DNA of 64,000 bases from JBBDXA01 sp040902585 (GTDB taxonomy: Bacteria > Planctomycetota > Phycisphaerae > Phycisphaerales > Phycisphaeraceae), in NCBI GenBank assembly GCA_040902585.1, contig JBBDXA010000132.1:65807-129806 (forward strand). The letters run 5' to 3'. Each line of letters begins with the position of its first letter. The stretch's first letter is position 1. The notes beneath the pieces are model-generated. The model was not told the origin of the DNA. It did no database searches and saw nothing but the letters and a program-made list of their open reading frames with translations. The translations under genes were made by a program, and so were the position numbers. Shown piece by piece: positions 37,348-46,639 of this stretch.

Positions 37348-38910
37348 TCAAGGTTGGGCCGGTTCGGCTTCGGTCACGACACAGAGGTAGTTGAGCCAAC
37401 CGCGCACGACCTCGAGGGTGACGGTAAGCGTTCGTCCATCGGGGCTGATGCGAATATGATCGCCGCGGCCGACGCCGATGTTCTGCCACTTGCCTTTGAA
37501 CGGCGTCACGCTTGCGTTGAATGGCTGCGGCGCGGCTGTCCGGGCGTCGTCGCGGGTGACGATCAGCGCGACGATCGGGCGGTCGAACGTGATGGTGAAT
37601 TCGTATTCGATCGCCTCATTCGATCCGGGCGGGCCGTCGCGCGGGGCGCCGACCAGCAGGAACGAATCCACGCGCGTGCCCGGTTCCAGGCGCTGCGCGG
37701 CGCCGGCCAGCTCTGATCCTTCGGCCGACACCGAGCGAGGCCGAACCAGCGCCACGCTCAGGTGGTCCGGCAGCGTGACGCCCTTTCCGCCGGCGATGAC
37801 GTTGATCTTCGTGTCGCTTTGAATCGGCGTGGTCCTGAGCGTGGAGGCGTCCGCGATCATGCGGGCCGCGCCCTGGACGCCCGGTGCGCCTGCCGCCACG
37901 GAGGTCGCCGTCGACTTCTGAAGCTGGCTCGCGTCGAACTCCTCGATGGCGACGAATGCCTGCGGCGCGGTCGCCTCCGTCAGTGGCGTGAAGGCATTGC
38001 GTGGCGCCACGCGGATCGACTTGTTCACGTCCAGCTCCGACTTCTCGATCGCGTTTCCGTCGTCATCCGTTCGCACCGCATGCACGAGGCCTTCCATCAC
38101 ATGCACCTCGCCCGTGCCGTCCTCATCGATCACGATGCCGAACTCCGTGCTCACGTCCACGACGCGGACGTTGCCCGGGATGCTGACGGTAAAGCCTTTG
38201 GCCGTGGCGGTGTCGGCCCGCGCGGTGAGCTTGCCCAGTTGCAGAAAGGCTTCGCGCGGCGACCTGAGCTCGAAGCGCGTCAGCCGCTGGCGGGCGTCGA
38301 GCAGGACGACCGCGCCGTCGTTGAAGGTGAACTTCGCCAGTCCGCCGGTCAGGTTGACGCGGCCGGGGGGCAGGGCCGCGCCGTCGCGAATGAAGATCAG
38401 CTTGCCGCGATCATCCTCCCATGCGGCGTCCTGTGACTCGCTGAGCACGGCCACCGGCGCGGGCGGCTTCGGCTCGCGGCCCAGCAGCAGCGCCATGGCA
38501 ATGAGAAAGCCGACGCCGATCAGCAGCACCGCCGCGATGCCGCGCGCAGTCAGCACCTTGTGGACGCGCCGGCCCAGGGCCCACAGCTTGCCTTGACGCC
38601 CGTGTTCGGGCATGGTCAATGGGATGCCGCGCTCGAACCGGGCGATGCTTTCCATGGCGCGAAGCGCGGCGATCTTCTCGGGATCGGCATGGGACCGGCG
38701 GTCATCGTCCGACAGCGCGGCGGGCAACCGGGCGGCGGCCTGACGCAGATCCGTGACCAGGCCGATGTACTGCCAGTAGAAGCGCCGGGCCTCGTCCTCT
38801 TCCAGCAGGACGCGATTGAGCCATGCCCCCTGATCGGCGCCGAGCGTGCCGTCGACCAGCGCCGAGAGCGCCGACACGAGCTGACGTTTGGTTTCCAATT
38901 CAAGGCTCAT
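37348..38910 (-). CDS. FecR-domain protein, putative anti-sigma factor
   Basis: A 520-residue protein starting at the ATG at 38910, whose first bases overlap the TGA of the upstream sigma factor gene (ATGA), so translation is coupled. Residues about 1-110 are a cytoplasmic helical segment of the kind that binds ECF sigma factors (LVDGTLGADQGAWLNRVLLE). A membrane span follows (GIAAVLLIGVGFLIAMALLL, about 127-146), then a FecR domain (VNLTGGLAKFTFNDGAVVLL, STEFGIVIDEDGTGEVHVME). The remaining about 250 residues form a beta-rich extracytoplasmic part. The pairing with the sigma factor suggests it transmits an envelope signal and restrains the sigma factor. Confidence 0.85.
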   Translation of the reverse strand: MSLELETKRQLVSALSALVDGTLGADQGAWLNRVLLEEDEARRFYWQYIGLVTDLRQAAARLPAALSDDDRRSHADPEKIAALRAMESIARFERGIPLTMPEHGRQGKLWALGRRVHKVLTARGIAAVLLIGVGFLIAMALLLGREPKPPAPVAVLSESQDAAWEDDRGKLIFIRDGAALPPGRVNLTGGLAKFTFNDGAVVLLDARQRLTRFELRSPREAFLQLGKLTARADTATAKGFTVSIPGNVRVVDVSTEFGIVIDEDGTGEVHVMEGLVHAVRTDDDGNAIEKSELDVNKSIRVAPRNAFTPLTEATAPQAFVAIEEFDASQLQKSTATSVAAGAPGVQGAARMIADASTLRTTPIQSDTKINVIAGGKGVTLPDHLSVALVRPRSVSAEGSELAGAAQRLEPGTRVDSFLLVGAPRDGPPGSNEAIEYEFTITFDRPIVALIVTRDDARTAAPQPFNASVTPFKGKWQNIGVGRGDHIRISPDGRTLTVTLEVVRGWLNYLCVVTEAEPAQP

Positions 38911-39452
38911 ACGGTGTCCTGCATTTCCAGGGACTGAGTGACACAATCGAACAGCGCGCGTCGAATGCGTTCCAGCGCCTTGTAGAGCGTGTGTTCGCTT
39001 GCGCCGTCGCGCTGCGCCATCTCACGAATCGTCGTGTTCGTTTCGTAGCGAATGCGAACGAGGGAGCTGTCCTTGGGGGGTAGCTTGCGCAGGCAATCGT
39101 CCAGCGCCTGTCGCCGGCGATTCAGGTCGTCCAGTTCGCCGTCGTATTGCGACGCCAGCCGCTCGATCACTTCCTCGCTCAGCGGGCAGGGCAGCCCCTT
39201 GCGGTTGCGATAGTGCTTGAGCACTTCCAGCCGGGCGAAGCCGCAGGCCCACGGCGCGAAGGGGAGATTCTGATCGTAGGTGTCGAACCGCCGCCACAGC
39301 GCCACCGCCGTCTCCTGCATGACCTCCTGCGCGTCATCGGCGTTGGGCAGCAGGCCGTAGACGTAGCGATGAATGGCCTGCTCGTGGCGGGCGTAAAGGC
39401 GGACGAATTGTTCGGTGTTTTGCGTCAAGGGATCACCACGCTGCGGTTCCAA
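38907..39452 (-). CDS. ECF sigma factor, Rhodopirellula/Verrucomicrobium type
   Basis: A 181-residue RNA polymerase sigma factor with region 2 (FVRLYARHEQAIHRYVYGLL, then DADEVMQE-like DDAQEVMQETAVALWRRF) and region 4 (LPPKDSSLVRIRYE, then the helix-turn-helix TIREMAQRDGASEHTLYKAL). The start is TTG at 39452 with AGGAG six bases upstream; no suitable ATG exists. The stop overlaps the start of the FecR gene by a TGA/ATG four-base overlap. Sequence features fit the subfamily widespread in planctomycetes. It faces the divergent PEP-CTERM/LamG gene across an intergenic region with an 11-bp inverted repeat, which could be its own target. Confidence 0.9.
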   Translation of the reverse strand: MEPQRGDPLTQNTEQFVRLYARHEQAIHRYVYGLLPNADDAQEVMQETAVALWRRFDTYDQNLPFAPWACGFARLEVLKHYRNRKGLPCPLSEEVIERLASQYDGELDDLNRRRQALDDCLRKLPPKDSSLVRIRYETNTTIREMAQRDGASEHTLYKALERIRRALFDCVTQSLEMQDTV

Positions 39453-39490
39453 CAGTCACTCCTATCTTCTCATCTGCGCGCTCCCGATGA

Positions 39491-39588
39491 ATTCGTATGG
39501 CATTTACGGAAGTTCATCAGCGACGGAACAAATGCCGATCCCGGGCGGATTCCGCGCCGAAATTAAATGTCAGCAGGGCCATACGAAT
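39491..39588. promoter_or_regulatory. 11-bp perfect inverted repeat between divergent genes
   Basis: ATTCGTATGGC at 39491-39501 is repeated as its inverse complement GCCATACGAAT at 39578-39588, with 76 bases between. The pair sits between the leftward ECF sigma factor gene and the rightward PEP-CTERM gene. It could be an operator, or two opposed promoter elements read by the sigma factor. This is a candidate regulatory site, not an established one. Confidence 0.5.
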
Positions 39589-39716
39589 CGGCGCCCGCCG
39601 CGCAGAGTAGTTATGGAGGGCTCGTCCTGCGGTGAGGTCTCACTCGTTCCCCCGCACATATGATCGTCAAGCTATCGCGTTACCCAGTCTGCCTAACCAA
39701 TTGAAGGAGTCTCCAG

Positions 39717-41150
39717 ATGAAACGTGTTGCCTGCATCATCGCCGCATCCGTAATCGCCATTGGGGCATCGGTTGCGTCCGCTGTCACCGTCGCACCCGGC
39801 GTCAACCTGATCCACAATCCCGACGCTGAACTGGGAAGCCACTCCGTCGGGCCGGCCGACACGGTCATCGTTGCCTGGGAAGACGGCCTGACCTACGGTG
39901 ACACGACCGCCGGCAACGTCAACACCGCCGCCAACACGACGACTTACGCCGCCAACTACGCGGGCATGGGCACGCCCACCGCCCCTGGTTTGCTCGTCGG
40001 CAACCAGGGCGCGGCTTACTTCTATGCCAGCGAAGACGCGGGCGACTACAGCGTCACGCAGACGGTCAACGTCAGTTCGCTCTCGAGCCTGATCGACTCC
40101 GGCGGCGCCCAGTACATCACCTCGGGCTTCTTCGGCGGCTTCAGCACGCAGGGCGACATCGGCCGGCTCACCGCAACTTTCCGTGACGCCGGCAACGCCA
40201 GCCTCGGATCGGTGACCATCGGCCCGGCAACACACGGGCTGGGCAGCACCGTCTTCACCAAGGCGGGCGACACCGGACTCGTCCCCGTCGGAACCACGTC
40301 GATTCTCTTTTCCGTCGACTTCGACCAGCAAGGCGGCTCCAACGACAGTCGCGCGGACAACCTGTCCTTCGTCATCGCCAACGCGCCGGCCGTTCCGACT
40401 CCCGCCGCGGCGTGGCAGTTCAACGGCAACCTCGACAACGACATCGCCGGCGGCGCGGCCCTGGTGAACAACATCCCCGGCGGCGTCTTCACCATCGCCA
40501 CCATCGACGGCCAATCGGCGCAGGTTCTCGACCTGCCCCGCGCCACCACCTTGTCGCAAACGATGGTCGCCACCAATCCGATCGGCTCCAACGGCGGCGG
40601 CACGTTAACCAACGACTATACCCTTGCATTTGATGTCAATTTCCCGACGTTCCCCGGCACCGGTAGCTTCGCTTCACTGCTGGAAACAAATCCGGCCAAC
40701 TCCGACGATGTTGACTTTTTCGTAAGAGCCAACGGAAACGTCGACCTGGAGAGCGCCGCGCAAGTGCCCGCCGGAATCAAGGCCGATACCTGGTACCGCC
40801 TCGTGATCACCAACGAACGCGTCGGCGCAAACAACCTGACCATGCTGTATCTAGACGGCCTGTTCATTGGTCAGGCGACGAACACCATCGACGGCGACAC
40901 CGCTCTGGAGAATCTCTTCCTCCTCTTCTCGGACAACACCGGCGACACTTCACGCACACTGGTGAACAGCGTGGCTCTGTGGGATGGGGCGCTGGACGGG
41001 CTTCAGGTAGCCCGGCTCGGCGCAGCCAATGCCCAGGGATTGGGCGCGCTGGCCGCGCCGACTGTCCCCGTCCCCGAACCCGCGACCGCTTCGCTCGCGC
41101 TGCTGGGCTTGGGCTTGATGATGCGAAGGCGGCGCGGCGTGCGGGCCTGA
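39717..41150 (+). CDS. PEP-CTERM protein with LamG-type domain
   Basis: A 477-residue secreted protein. AAGGAG precedes the ATG by eight bases. It begins with a signal peptide (MKRVACIIAASVIAIGASVA), followed by a first beta-sandwich domain (about residues 30-230), a LamG/concanavalin-like domain (about 240-440, with WQFNGNLDND, DYTLAFDVNFP and WDGALDGLQVARLG) and a C-terminal PEP-CTERM signal: VPEPATAS, a hydrophobic stretch and MRRRRGVRA. It is predicted to be sorted by an exosortase to the envelope or matrix, where a LamG domain may bind glycans. It is divergent from an ECF sigma factor gene, which may control it. Confidence 0.9.
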   Translation: MKRVACIIAASVIAIGASVASAVTVAPGVNLIHNPDAELGSHSVGPADTVIVAWEDGLTYGDTTAGNVNTAANTTTYAANYAGMGTPTAPGLLVGNQGAAYFYASEDAGDYSVTQTVNVSSLSSLIDSGGAQYITSGFFGGFSTQGDIGRLTATFRDAGNASLGSVTIGPATHGLGSTVFTKAGDTGLVPVGTTSILFSVDFDQQGGSNDSRADNLSFVIANAPAVPTPAAAWQFNGNLDNDIAGGAALVNNIPGGVFTIATIDGQSAQVLDLPRATTLSQTMVATNPIGSNGGGTLTNDYTLAFDVNFPTFPGTGSFASLLETNPANSDDVDFFVRANGNVDLESAAQVPAGIKADTWYRLVITNERVGANNLTMLYLDGLFIGQATNTIDGDTALENLFLLFSDNTGDTSRTLVNSVALWDGALDGLQVARLGAANAQGLGALAAPTVPVPEPATASLALLGLGLMMRRRRGVRA

Positions 41151-41323
41151 CCGGACCCTGACCTTCATGCGGAATGACCCCATGGCTCCAACCGGTGGCA
41201 TCCGCGCGTACGCGAACGTCAACGAGGCAGCGGGCGACCGGGGTGTGGTAAGGTGATCCGGTGTGCGTGACGGCTCCGTCTTCAACTCAGGTCGCGGATA
41301 GCGTTCGGCCGACCCTCCCCCGA

Positions 41324-41344
41324 CCCCTCCCTGGAAGGGAGGGG
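41324..41344. repeat. Perfect 9-bp hairpin
   Basis: CCCCTCCCT, a 3-base loop, then AGGGAGGGG. It lies between the PEP-CTERM gene and the propeller gene. Similar G/C-rich palindromes surround 48043-48131. There is no T-run, so it is an intergenic palindrome rather than a typical intrinsic terminator. Confidence 0.6.
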
Positions 41345-41430
41345 AGTTCAAACCGGCCCGCGTCACGTGCCATGCGCACGACATGCCGCGCGACGATCAA
41401 GGCGTCGGCCGCCCACCACGACGGAGCCAC

Positions 41431-44400
41431 ATGGTGATTGCACATCCGCCTCATTCCGCGCGCCGCATCCTTGCAGTGCTCCTGTCCCTGCTCCTGACTG
41501 GCGTCAGCGCGGCCGCCGACTGGCCGACCTATCGCCGCGACAACCACCGCAGCGGCCACAGCGAGGAGCGGCTGCCCGTCCAGCGCCTGCACGAGGCCTG
41601 GCGGTACGTCGCCGCGCACGCCCCGCGCCCCGCCTGGGAAGCCCCCGCGCGGTGGGACGCCTTCGCCGCTATCCGCGGCCTCAGCTCCATGCGCGAGTAC
41701 GATCCGGTTTATCACGTCATCGTCGTCGACGATCGCGTCTACTTCGGTTCCTCATCCGATGACAGCGTGCATGCGCTGGACACCGCTGCCGGCAGGACCC
41801 AATGGACGTTCACCGCCGATGGTCCCGTGCGCATCGCGCCGACGTACGATCAAGGCCGGCTCTACTTCGGCAGCGATGACGGCCACGCCTATTGCATCAA
41901 CGCCGCAACCGGATTGCTCATCTGGCGCGTGCGCGCGGCCGACGATGCACGCCACGTCCTGAACAACCAGCGCATGATCAGCCTGCATCCGGTGCGCTCC
42001 GGCGTGCTGGTCGAGCAGGGCGTTGCGTGGTTCGCCGGCTCGCTCGTGCCGTGGGAACCGAGCTACCTCTGCGCGGTCGACGCGAAGACCGGTGCGATCG
42101 AAGGCGACGGCCGATTCCGGCGGAAGCTGACGGGCCAGTACACGCTCGAAGCCCCGCTGCTGTCGTGGCAATCGAAGCTGATCGCGCCGCAGGGCCGGGT
42201 CGCGCCGCTGCTGTTCGACCGCGCCACCGGCGCGCCGCAGGGCGCGCTGGCGGGCGGCGGCGGCAGCTTCGTTGCCGTCACGCCGGACGGTCGCGTCATC
42301 GTCGGCCCCGGCAACAAGACCGGCTGGATCAGCGAGAACGATCCGGCCAGCCGCAAACGCGTCGCCAATCACGAGCGCGCGATCGCCGCCGTCTTCACCG
42401 CCGACACCGCATTTCTGCTCTCGGATTCGACGCTCGCGGCCGTCGATCTGAAGCAGCGCAAGACGGCCTGGGTCGCGCCCTGCGATTGCCCGCTGGACAT
42501 CATCGTCGCCGGTGATCATGTGTACGTCGGCGGCGCTGATCGCGTGGCGGCATTCGAAGCGGCGACCGGCAAGCGCGTGTGGCAGGCGAAAGTGCTGGGC
42601 CGGGCGCAGGGCCTCGCCGCGGCGAGCGGCGCTCTGTTCGTCAGCACGGACGAAGGCGTGATTCACTGCTTCAAGCCCGGCGACAAGCCCGCGCCGCCGG
42701 TGGACAACGCCCATCGCCTCAGCGAAGCGCTCCCGCCGCCGCCGGCGATCGAGCCGATCAAGGATGACAAGCTGCTGGGCCGCTGGGTGTTCCAGTCCGA
42801 TCAGATCGACGGCGGCAAGCTGAAAGACCTGGCCACCGGCAAGCCCGCGACGATTCAAGGCACGACGACGCTCGAAGCCTGGGGTCCGTTCCAGGCGCTC
42901 GCGTTCGACGGCAAGGCGAATGAAGTCGTCGTCACCGATGACCACACGACGCGCAGGACGCCGGTCGAGGCGTTCACCGTCGAGGCGTGGGTGCGCGTTG
43001 ACCAGGGCGCCGACTGGGGCGGGTTCGTCGGCATCGTGCAGGACAACGGCGACTACGAGCGCGGCTGGATCCTCGGTCACAACAAGGCGAACTTCACCTT
43101 CGCCGTCGCGAGCGAGGCGGTGAAGAAGCTGACCTACCTGCCGAGCGGGATGACCTTCGAGGCAGGCGTGTGGGCCCACGTCGCCGGCACCTACGACGGC
43201 AAGGTGATGCGCATCTACGTGAACGGCCAGCTCGAGGGCGAATCCAAGGCCCAGCGCGGCCCGATCGCCTACCCGCCCAAGGCGCTCTACACGCTGGGCA
43301 GCTATCACGATCAGGACGAGTTCCACAAGCTCAACGGCGCGATGAACGAGGTGCGCGTGTATGAGCGGGCGCTGACCGGCGAGGAGATTGCGCGGAGCTA
43401 CATGTCCAAGCGGCGCGGCCTGCCCGAGCCGGCCGAGGAAGCCGTGATCAGTTTCGGACCGGTGCTGCGCTTCACCGCGCCGGACCGCGCGATCGTGCAA
43501 TGGGAAACGCCCGAGCCGTGCCCGACGAAGCTGCACCTGCGCGAAGGCCAGGACAGGCGAGCATTTGATGTGCCGCAAAAGAGAACGAAGCACGAAGTCG
43601 AGCTCACCGGCCTTCGCCGCAATCGTCTGTACGAATACACCATCACGACGACCGCGAGCGGCAAGCCCGCCGACTCCAAAGCGTTCGAGTGCGACACGCA
43701 CTTCAACTACACCGAGCCGGTGATCGCGGCAAGCGACGTGTTCGCGGACGACAAGGCGGTTCGCGACGCCGCGGCCAAGGCCATCGCGGCGGCGGGCGTG
43801 GATCATGGCGTCGCCGTCGTGTTCGGCGTCGCGGATCGCGGGCGCTTCGCCTTCGAGCTGGCGCGGCAGAGCTCGTTTCACGTCCTGTGCGTTGACACGG
43901 ATCAGGCCCGCGTGAACGCCGCCCGAAAGGCACTGCTGGCGGCCAAGGTCTACGGCCCGCGCGTGAGCGTGCTGCACATCGAGTCGTGGAACGACTGGCC
44001 CCTGCGCGGCGACCTGGCGAACATCGTCATCGCGCCGCGGACGGTTCCCGCTTCGATCGTCGATCAGGTGCTGCGCCCGGCCGGCGGCGTGGCGTTCATC
44101 GACGGTGAAAAGGCGCGCATCCGCCCGCAGCTCGAAGGCGCCGGCATCTGGTCGCATCAGTACGGCCTGCCCAACAACACCGCCTTCGGTGGCGAAACGC
44201 TCACCGGGGCGCGCACCACCGGCGCATTGGCCGTGCAGTGGCTCGGCAAGCCCGGCCCGCGCGCCCAGGTCGATCGCCAGCCGCGCAAGCCTTCACCGCT
44301 GGCGGTCAACGGTCGCCTTTTCATCCAGGGTTTTCGCCGGCTCACCGCGCTGGACGCCTACAACGGCTCGATCCTCTGGAGCCTCGAGACGCCGCCGATC

Positions 44401-45477
44401 ATTCGCTTCAACGTTCCGCGCGACTGCTCCAACTGGTGCGCCGATGACGAGGCCGTCTTCGTTGCAGCCGGCGATTGCGTCTGGCGCATCGACGCGCGGA
44501 CGGGCGAGCTGAAGGACGCCTGGCCGGTCGCGACGCGACGCGATGCGACGAAGCCCGCAGACTTCGGCTGCGTGATGCGCGTGGGCGATCAGCTCATCGG
44601 CAGCACGACCCCGCGCGAAGTCAGCCATCGCAAATACTGGACGAAGGAGGCGTGGTACGACTCGCCCACCGGCGTGCATGCGGCCAAGATATGCAGCGAT
44701 CAGCTCTTCGCCCTTGACCCGCGCACCGGCTCGCGCCGCTGGGTCTACACGGGCGGCCTGATCATCAACAGCACCATCGCCGCCACGCCTTCGCATCTGT
44801 ACTTCATCGAGTCGCGCGATCCGGCCGCCCGCGCCAGGGAGGACCGCCGACTCGACGGCAACGGCTTCTGGTCGAGCGTGCATCTGATCTGCCTCGACGC
44901 CGCCACCGGCGACAGGCGGTGGGAGCAGCCGCTGAAGATCGAGCCCGGCAGCGTGAGCATTCAGCTTGCCGTCGCCGATGAAATGATCGTCGTCGGTTGC
45001 TCGCATCAAAAGCAGTATCACACGTACGCCTTCAGCGAGAAGGACGGCAGTGAGACCTGGCGCGCCGCCGACAACTGGTTCGACGGCAAGGACCAGGGCG
45101 CGGCCCACCACGGCACACACCTCTCGCGGCCGACGATCGTCGCCGGGCGGGTCATCGTGCGCCCCTGGCTTTACGACCTGAAGACCGGCGCGAAGCTCCA
45201 GCAGCGCATGCCCGTCATCAAGGAGGGCCACGGCTGCGGCACGTACGCCGCCTGCGCCACCTCGATCATCTTCCGCAGCGGCGACATGGCCATGTGGGAC
45301 TTTGAAAGCGCGAGCAAGACGCTGTGGCCTCGCCTGCGCCCCGACTGCTGGCTCAGCACGGTCCCCGCCCTGGGCATGATCCTCTCGCCCGAGGCCGGCG
45401 GCGGTTGCAGTTGCGGCTCGTGGATGGAAACGTCGATCGGATTCATCCCCGTGCCCATCGTCGCGGCTCAGCCGTGA
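41431..45477 (+). CDS. Secreted PQQ-like propeller, LamG and Rossmann multidomain protein
   Basis: A 1,348-residue protein. The ATG at 41431 has GGAG just upstream and leads into a signal peptide (RRILAVLLSLLLTGVSAAAD); the frame runs 16 codons further upstream without support. First a PQQ-binding-like beta propeller (about residues 25-430: VYFGSSSDDSVHALD, LYFGSDDGHAYCI). Then LamG (about 445-660: FTVEAWVRVDQG, MNEVRVYERALTGEE), a fibronectin-like segment (about 670-770), and a Rossmann segment resembling a methyltransferase (about 780-925: GVAVVFGVADRGRFAFEL, HVLCVDTDQARVNAARK). A second propeller half follows (about 950-1340: LTALDAYNGSILWSLETPP) with a Cys-rich end, GGGCSCGSW. Related combinations occur in planctomycetes, but no biochemical role can be assigned. 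Confidence 0.85.
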   Translation: MVIAHPPHSARRILAVLLSLLLTGVSAAADWPTYRRDNHRSGHSEERLPVQRLHEAWRYVAAHAPRPAWEAPARWDAFAAIRGLSSMREYDPVYHVIVVDDRVYFGSSSDDSVHALDTAAGRTQWTFTADGPVRIAPTYDQGRLYFGSDDGHAYCINAATGLLIWRVRAADDARHVLNNQRMISLHPVRSGVLVEQGVAWFAGSLVPWEPSYLCAVDAKTGAIEGDGRFRRKLTGQYTLEAPLLSWQSKLIAPQGRVAPLLFDRATGAPQGALAGGGGSFVAVTPDGRVIVGPGNKTGWISENDPASRKRVANHERAIAAVFTADTAFLLSDSTLAAVDLKQRKTAWVAPCDCPLDIIVAGDHVYVGGADRVAAFEAATGKRVWQAKVLGRAQGLAAASGALFVSTDEGVIHCFKPGDKPAPPVDNAHRLSEALPPPPAIEPIKDDKLLGRWVFQSDQIDGGKLKDLATGKPATIQGTTTLEAWGPFQALAFDGKANEVVVTDDHTTRRTPVEAFTVEAWVRVDQGADWGGFVGIVQDNGDYERGWILGHNKANFTFAVASEAVKKLTYLPSGMTFEAGVWAHVAGTYDGKVMRIYVNGQLEGESKAQRGPIAYPPKALYTLGSYHDQDEFHKLNGAMNEVRVYERALTGEEIARSYMSKRRGLPEPAEEAVISFGPVLRFTAPDRAIVQWETPEPCPTKLHLREGQDRRAFDVPQKRTKHEVELTGLRRNRLYEYTITTTASGKPADSKAFECDTHFNYTEPVIAASDVFADDKAVRDAAAKAIAAAGVDHGVAVVFGVADRGRFAFELARQSSFHVLCVDTDQARVNAARKALLAAKVYGPRVSVLHIESWNDWPLRGDLANIVIAPRTVPASIVDQVLRPAGGVAFIDGEKARIRPQLEGAGIWSHQYGLPNNTAFGGETLTGARTTGALAVQWLGKPGPRAQVDRQPRKPSPLAVNGRLFIQGFRRLTALDAYNGSILWSLETPPIIRFNVPRDCSNWCADDEAVFVAAGDCVWRIDARTGELKDAWPVATRRDATKPADFGCVMRVGDQLIGSTTPREVSHRKYWTKEAWYDSPTGVHAAKICSDQLFALDPRTGSRRWVYTGGLIINSTIAATPSHLYFIESRDPAARAREDRRLDGNGFWSSVHLICLDAATGDRRWEQPLKIEPGSVSIQLAVADEMIVVGCSHQKQYHTYAFSEKDGSETWRAADNWFDGKDQGAAHHGTHLSRPTIVAGRVIVRPWLYDLKTGAKLQQRMPVIKEGHGCGTYAACATSIIFRSGDMAMWDFESASKTLWPRLRPDCWLSTVPALGMILSPEAGGGCSCGSWMETSIGFIPVPIVAAQP

Positions 45478-45529
45478 TCTCGCGAAACATTGTCTGTCCA
45501 ATGATTTTCAGCACCGGCGCGCTGCGGTT

Positions 45530-45699
45530 ACAAATCCGTCAGCATGACACTCACATCTCGTCCCGTAGGCGAGCCTACGTTCGCGCGACATGGCGAAAAG
45601 TCGCGCGCTTCTGCGCACCTTCGAAAAATGAGTTAACAAGATCAAGCTGCTGATTAAAAAGCAGTTACGCGAACGTAGACCTCGCTGAATTGGGGCCAA
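45530..45699 (+). repeat. Dispersed repeat copy 4 (subfamily B, ends inside the shared block)
   Basis: It matches copy 3 and copy 5 from caaaYccgtcagc through gcagttacgcgaacgtaga to gctgaattggggccaa. There it stops matching and passes straight into the toxin-like tail. The hairpin arms cgcgcgac and gtcgcgcg are kept. The sharp break inside the repeat suggests a recombination junction. Confidence 0.8.
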
Positions 45700-45878
45700 G
45701 CCCGGGCTCGATCGGCGCCGACGTGTTGTACACTCCCTCGGGCAGTGGCGCGGCACCCATCATCTTCGACCTCAAGACCTTCAATGGGGTGCAGCGGCCG
45801 ATCAGCGCGGCAAGGCAGACCCAGTTCTTCAGAAGATGGGGCGCAAATGCGCAGGAGATATACGTACCTCAGTGGTAG
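45690..45878 (+). pseudogene. Orphan toxin-like C-terminal tail
   Basis: An open frame ending in a TAG at 45876-45878. It reads GADVLYTPSGSGAAPIIFDL, then KTFNGVQRPISAARQ and ends with AQEIYVPQW. In-frame stops occur upstream inside the repeat (for example TGA at 45651), so this is a tail without its body. The IIFDLKTF segment resembles the D-x-K strand of PD-(D/E)xK-type nuclease domains found at the C-termini of RHS and other polymorphic toxins. It ends nine bases before the next ATG, whose ribosome site AGGAG overlaps the TAG. I read it as a displaced toxin tip; the nuclease assignment is inference. Confidence 0.55.
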
Positions 45879-45886
45879 GAGCAGTC

Positions 45887-46567
45887 ATGACCGAAACAGA
45901 ACTCTATTGTCGCGCGGATGAAGCGATCGGACCGTTCTTAGAGGGCGAAGGATTCACCCGTGTTCAGCCCGCGGAGTGGGTGCGGCAGGCAACCGCTGGT
46001 TATGACAGGGTTGCCGTGAGCAAGGGGCCGCCGAGCAAGGCACGCACGCACTTTGCCGTGTTCATGAGCTACTATCCGAATTACCTTACCGCCACTGACG
46101 CGCTGTTCGATCAGCATAAGGAACAACCTCGCGGCTTTCCCTGCGGCCCCTACCTAACCCCGGTTGGCGCCACGCGCCGTCCCAAATACTGGTCCTACCA
46201 GAGCCCCGAGGCACTCGCGAAGTCGCTCCAGCACGTGAGGCAATGTCTGGAGGAGGCGGGGCTGCCGTGGCTCGAATCGCTGCGCGATCCGCGGGTGTTC
46301 GCTGCCGAGGTGGACCCGGTGGCGGCGTTCGACGCCGGCCTGGCACACGAGGCAGCGGGGAACATCGAAGAAGCAAGGCGGTCCTACAGCGAGATGATGC
46401 GCCGGTTTTTAGTGCCGATCCAGCAGTATGGAGAGGCTACGGGTCTGAAGGGAGCCGAAAAGCTTTTCGTCTTCCTCGCCAGGAAGCTCGGCGTGGAGGC
46501 GGAGCGGCGTGAGCGGCTGGAGCGCCAACTCAACTACCACCCGGATGTCAAGCCCCTACCGCGGTAG
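45887..46567 (+). CDS. Putative immunity protein of the toxin-like tail
   Basis: A 226-residue protein, MTETELYCRADEAIGPFLEG at the start. The ATG at 45887 is preceded by AGGAG (45877-45881), which overlaps the stop of the toxin-like tail, so the two are tightly coupled as in toxin-immunity pairs. No signal peptide or membrane span is visible, so it should be cytoplasmic. The N-terminal part (GFTRVQPAEWVRQ...YDRVAVSK) loosely recalls DUF4304-like immunity families, and the C-terminal part has a helical AGNIEEARRSYSEMMRRF segment. I do not recognise a family with certainty. Repeat copies 4 and 5 lie on either side. Confidence 0.65.
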   Translation: MTETELYCRADEAIGPFLEGEGFTRVQPAEWVRQATAGYDRVAVSKGPPSKARTHFAVFMSYYPNYLTATDALFDQHKEQPRGFPCGPYLTPVGATRRPKYWSYQSPEALAKSLQHVRQCLEEAGLPWLESLRDPRVFAAEVDPVAAFDAGLAHEAAGNIEEARRSYSEMMRRFLVPIQQYGEATGLKGAEKLFVFLARKLGVEAERRERLERQLNYHPDVKPLPR

Positions 46568-46575
46568 TCTCTCGC

Positions 46576-46639
46576 TGCATTTATTCTGGCGCACTGCTGA
46601 GCCGCGGAAAGTACGCTCCCTCTCTCTGCATTTATTCTG
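46576..46639 (+). repeat. Two copies of an insertion-sequence end
   Basis: TGCATTTATTCTG occurs at 46576-46588 and 46627-46639, each followed by gcgcac. The same 13 bases form both ends of the decayed element at 24136-24659. The copies sit about 150-200 bases from a transposase C-terminal remnant, at the distance seen in that element. Confidence 0.7.

Noticed and set aside
41752..44157. An 801-codon open frame on the minus strand
   Set aside because: It lies antisense to the propeller/LamG gene, has Arg/Ala/Gly-rich low-complexity content and no recognisable domain; it is a by-product of high GC codon use.
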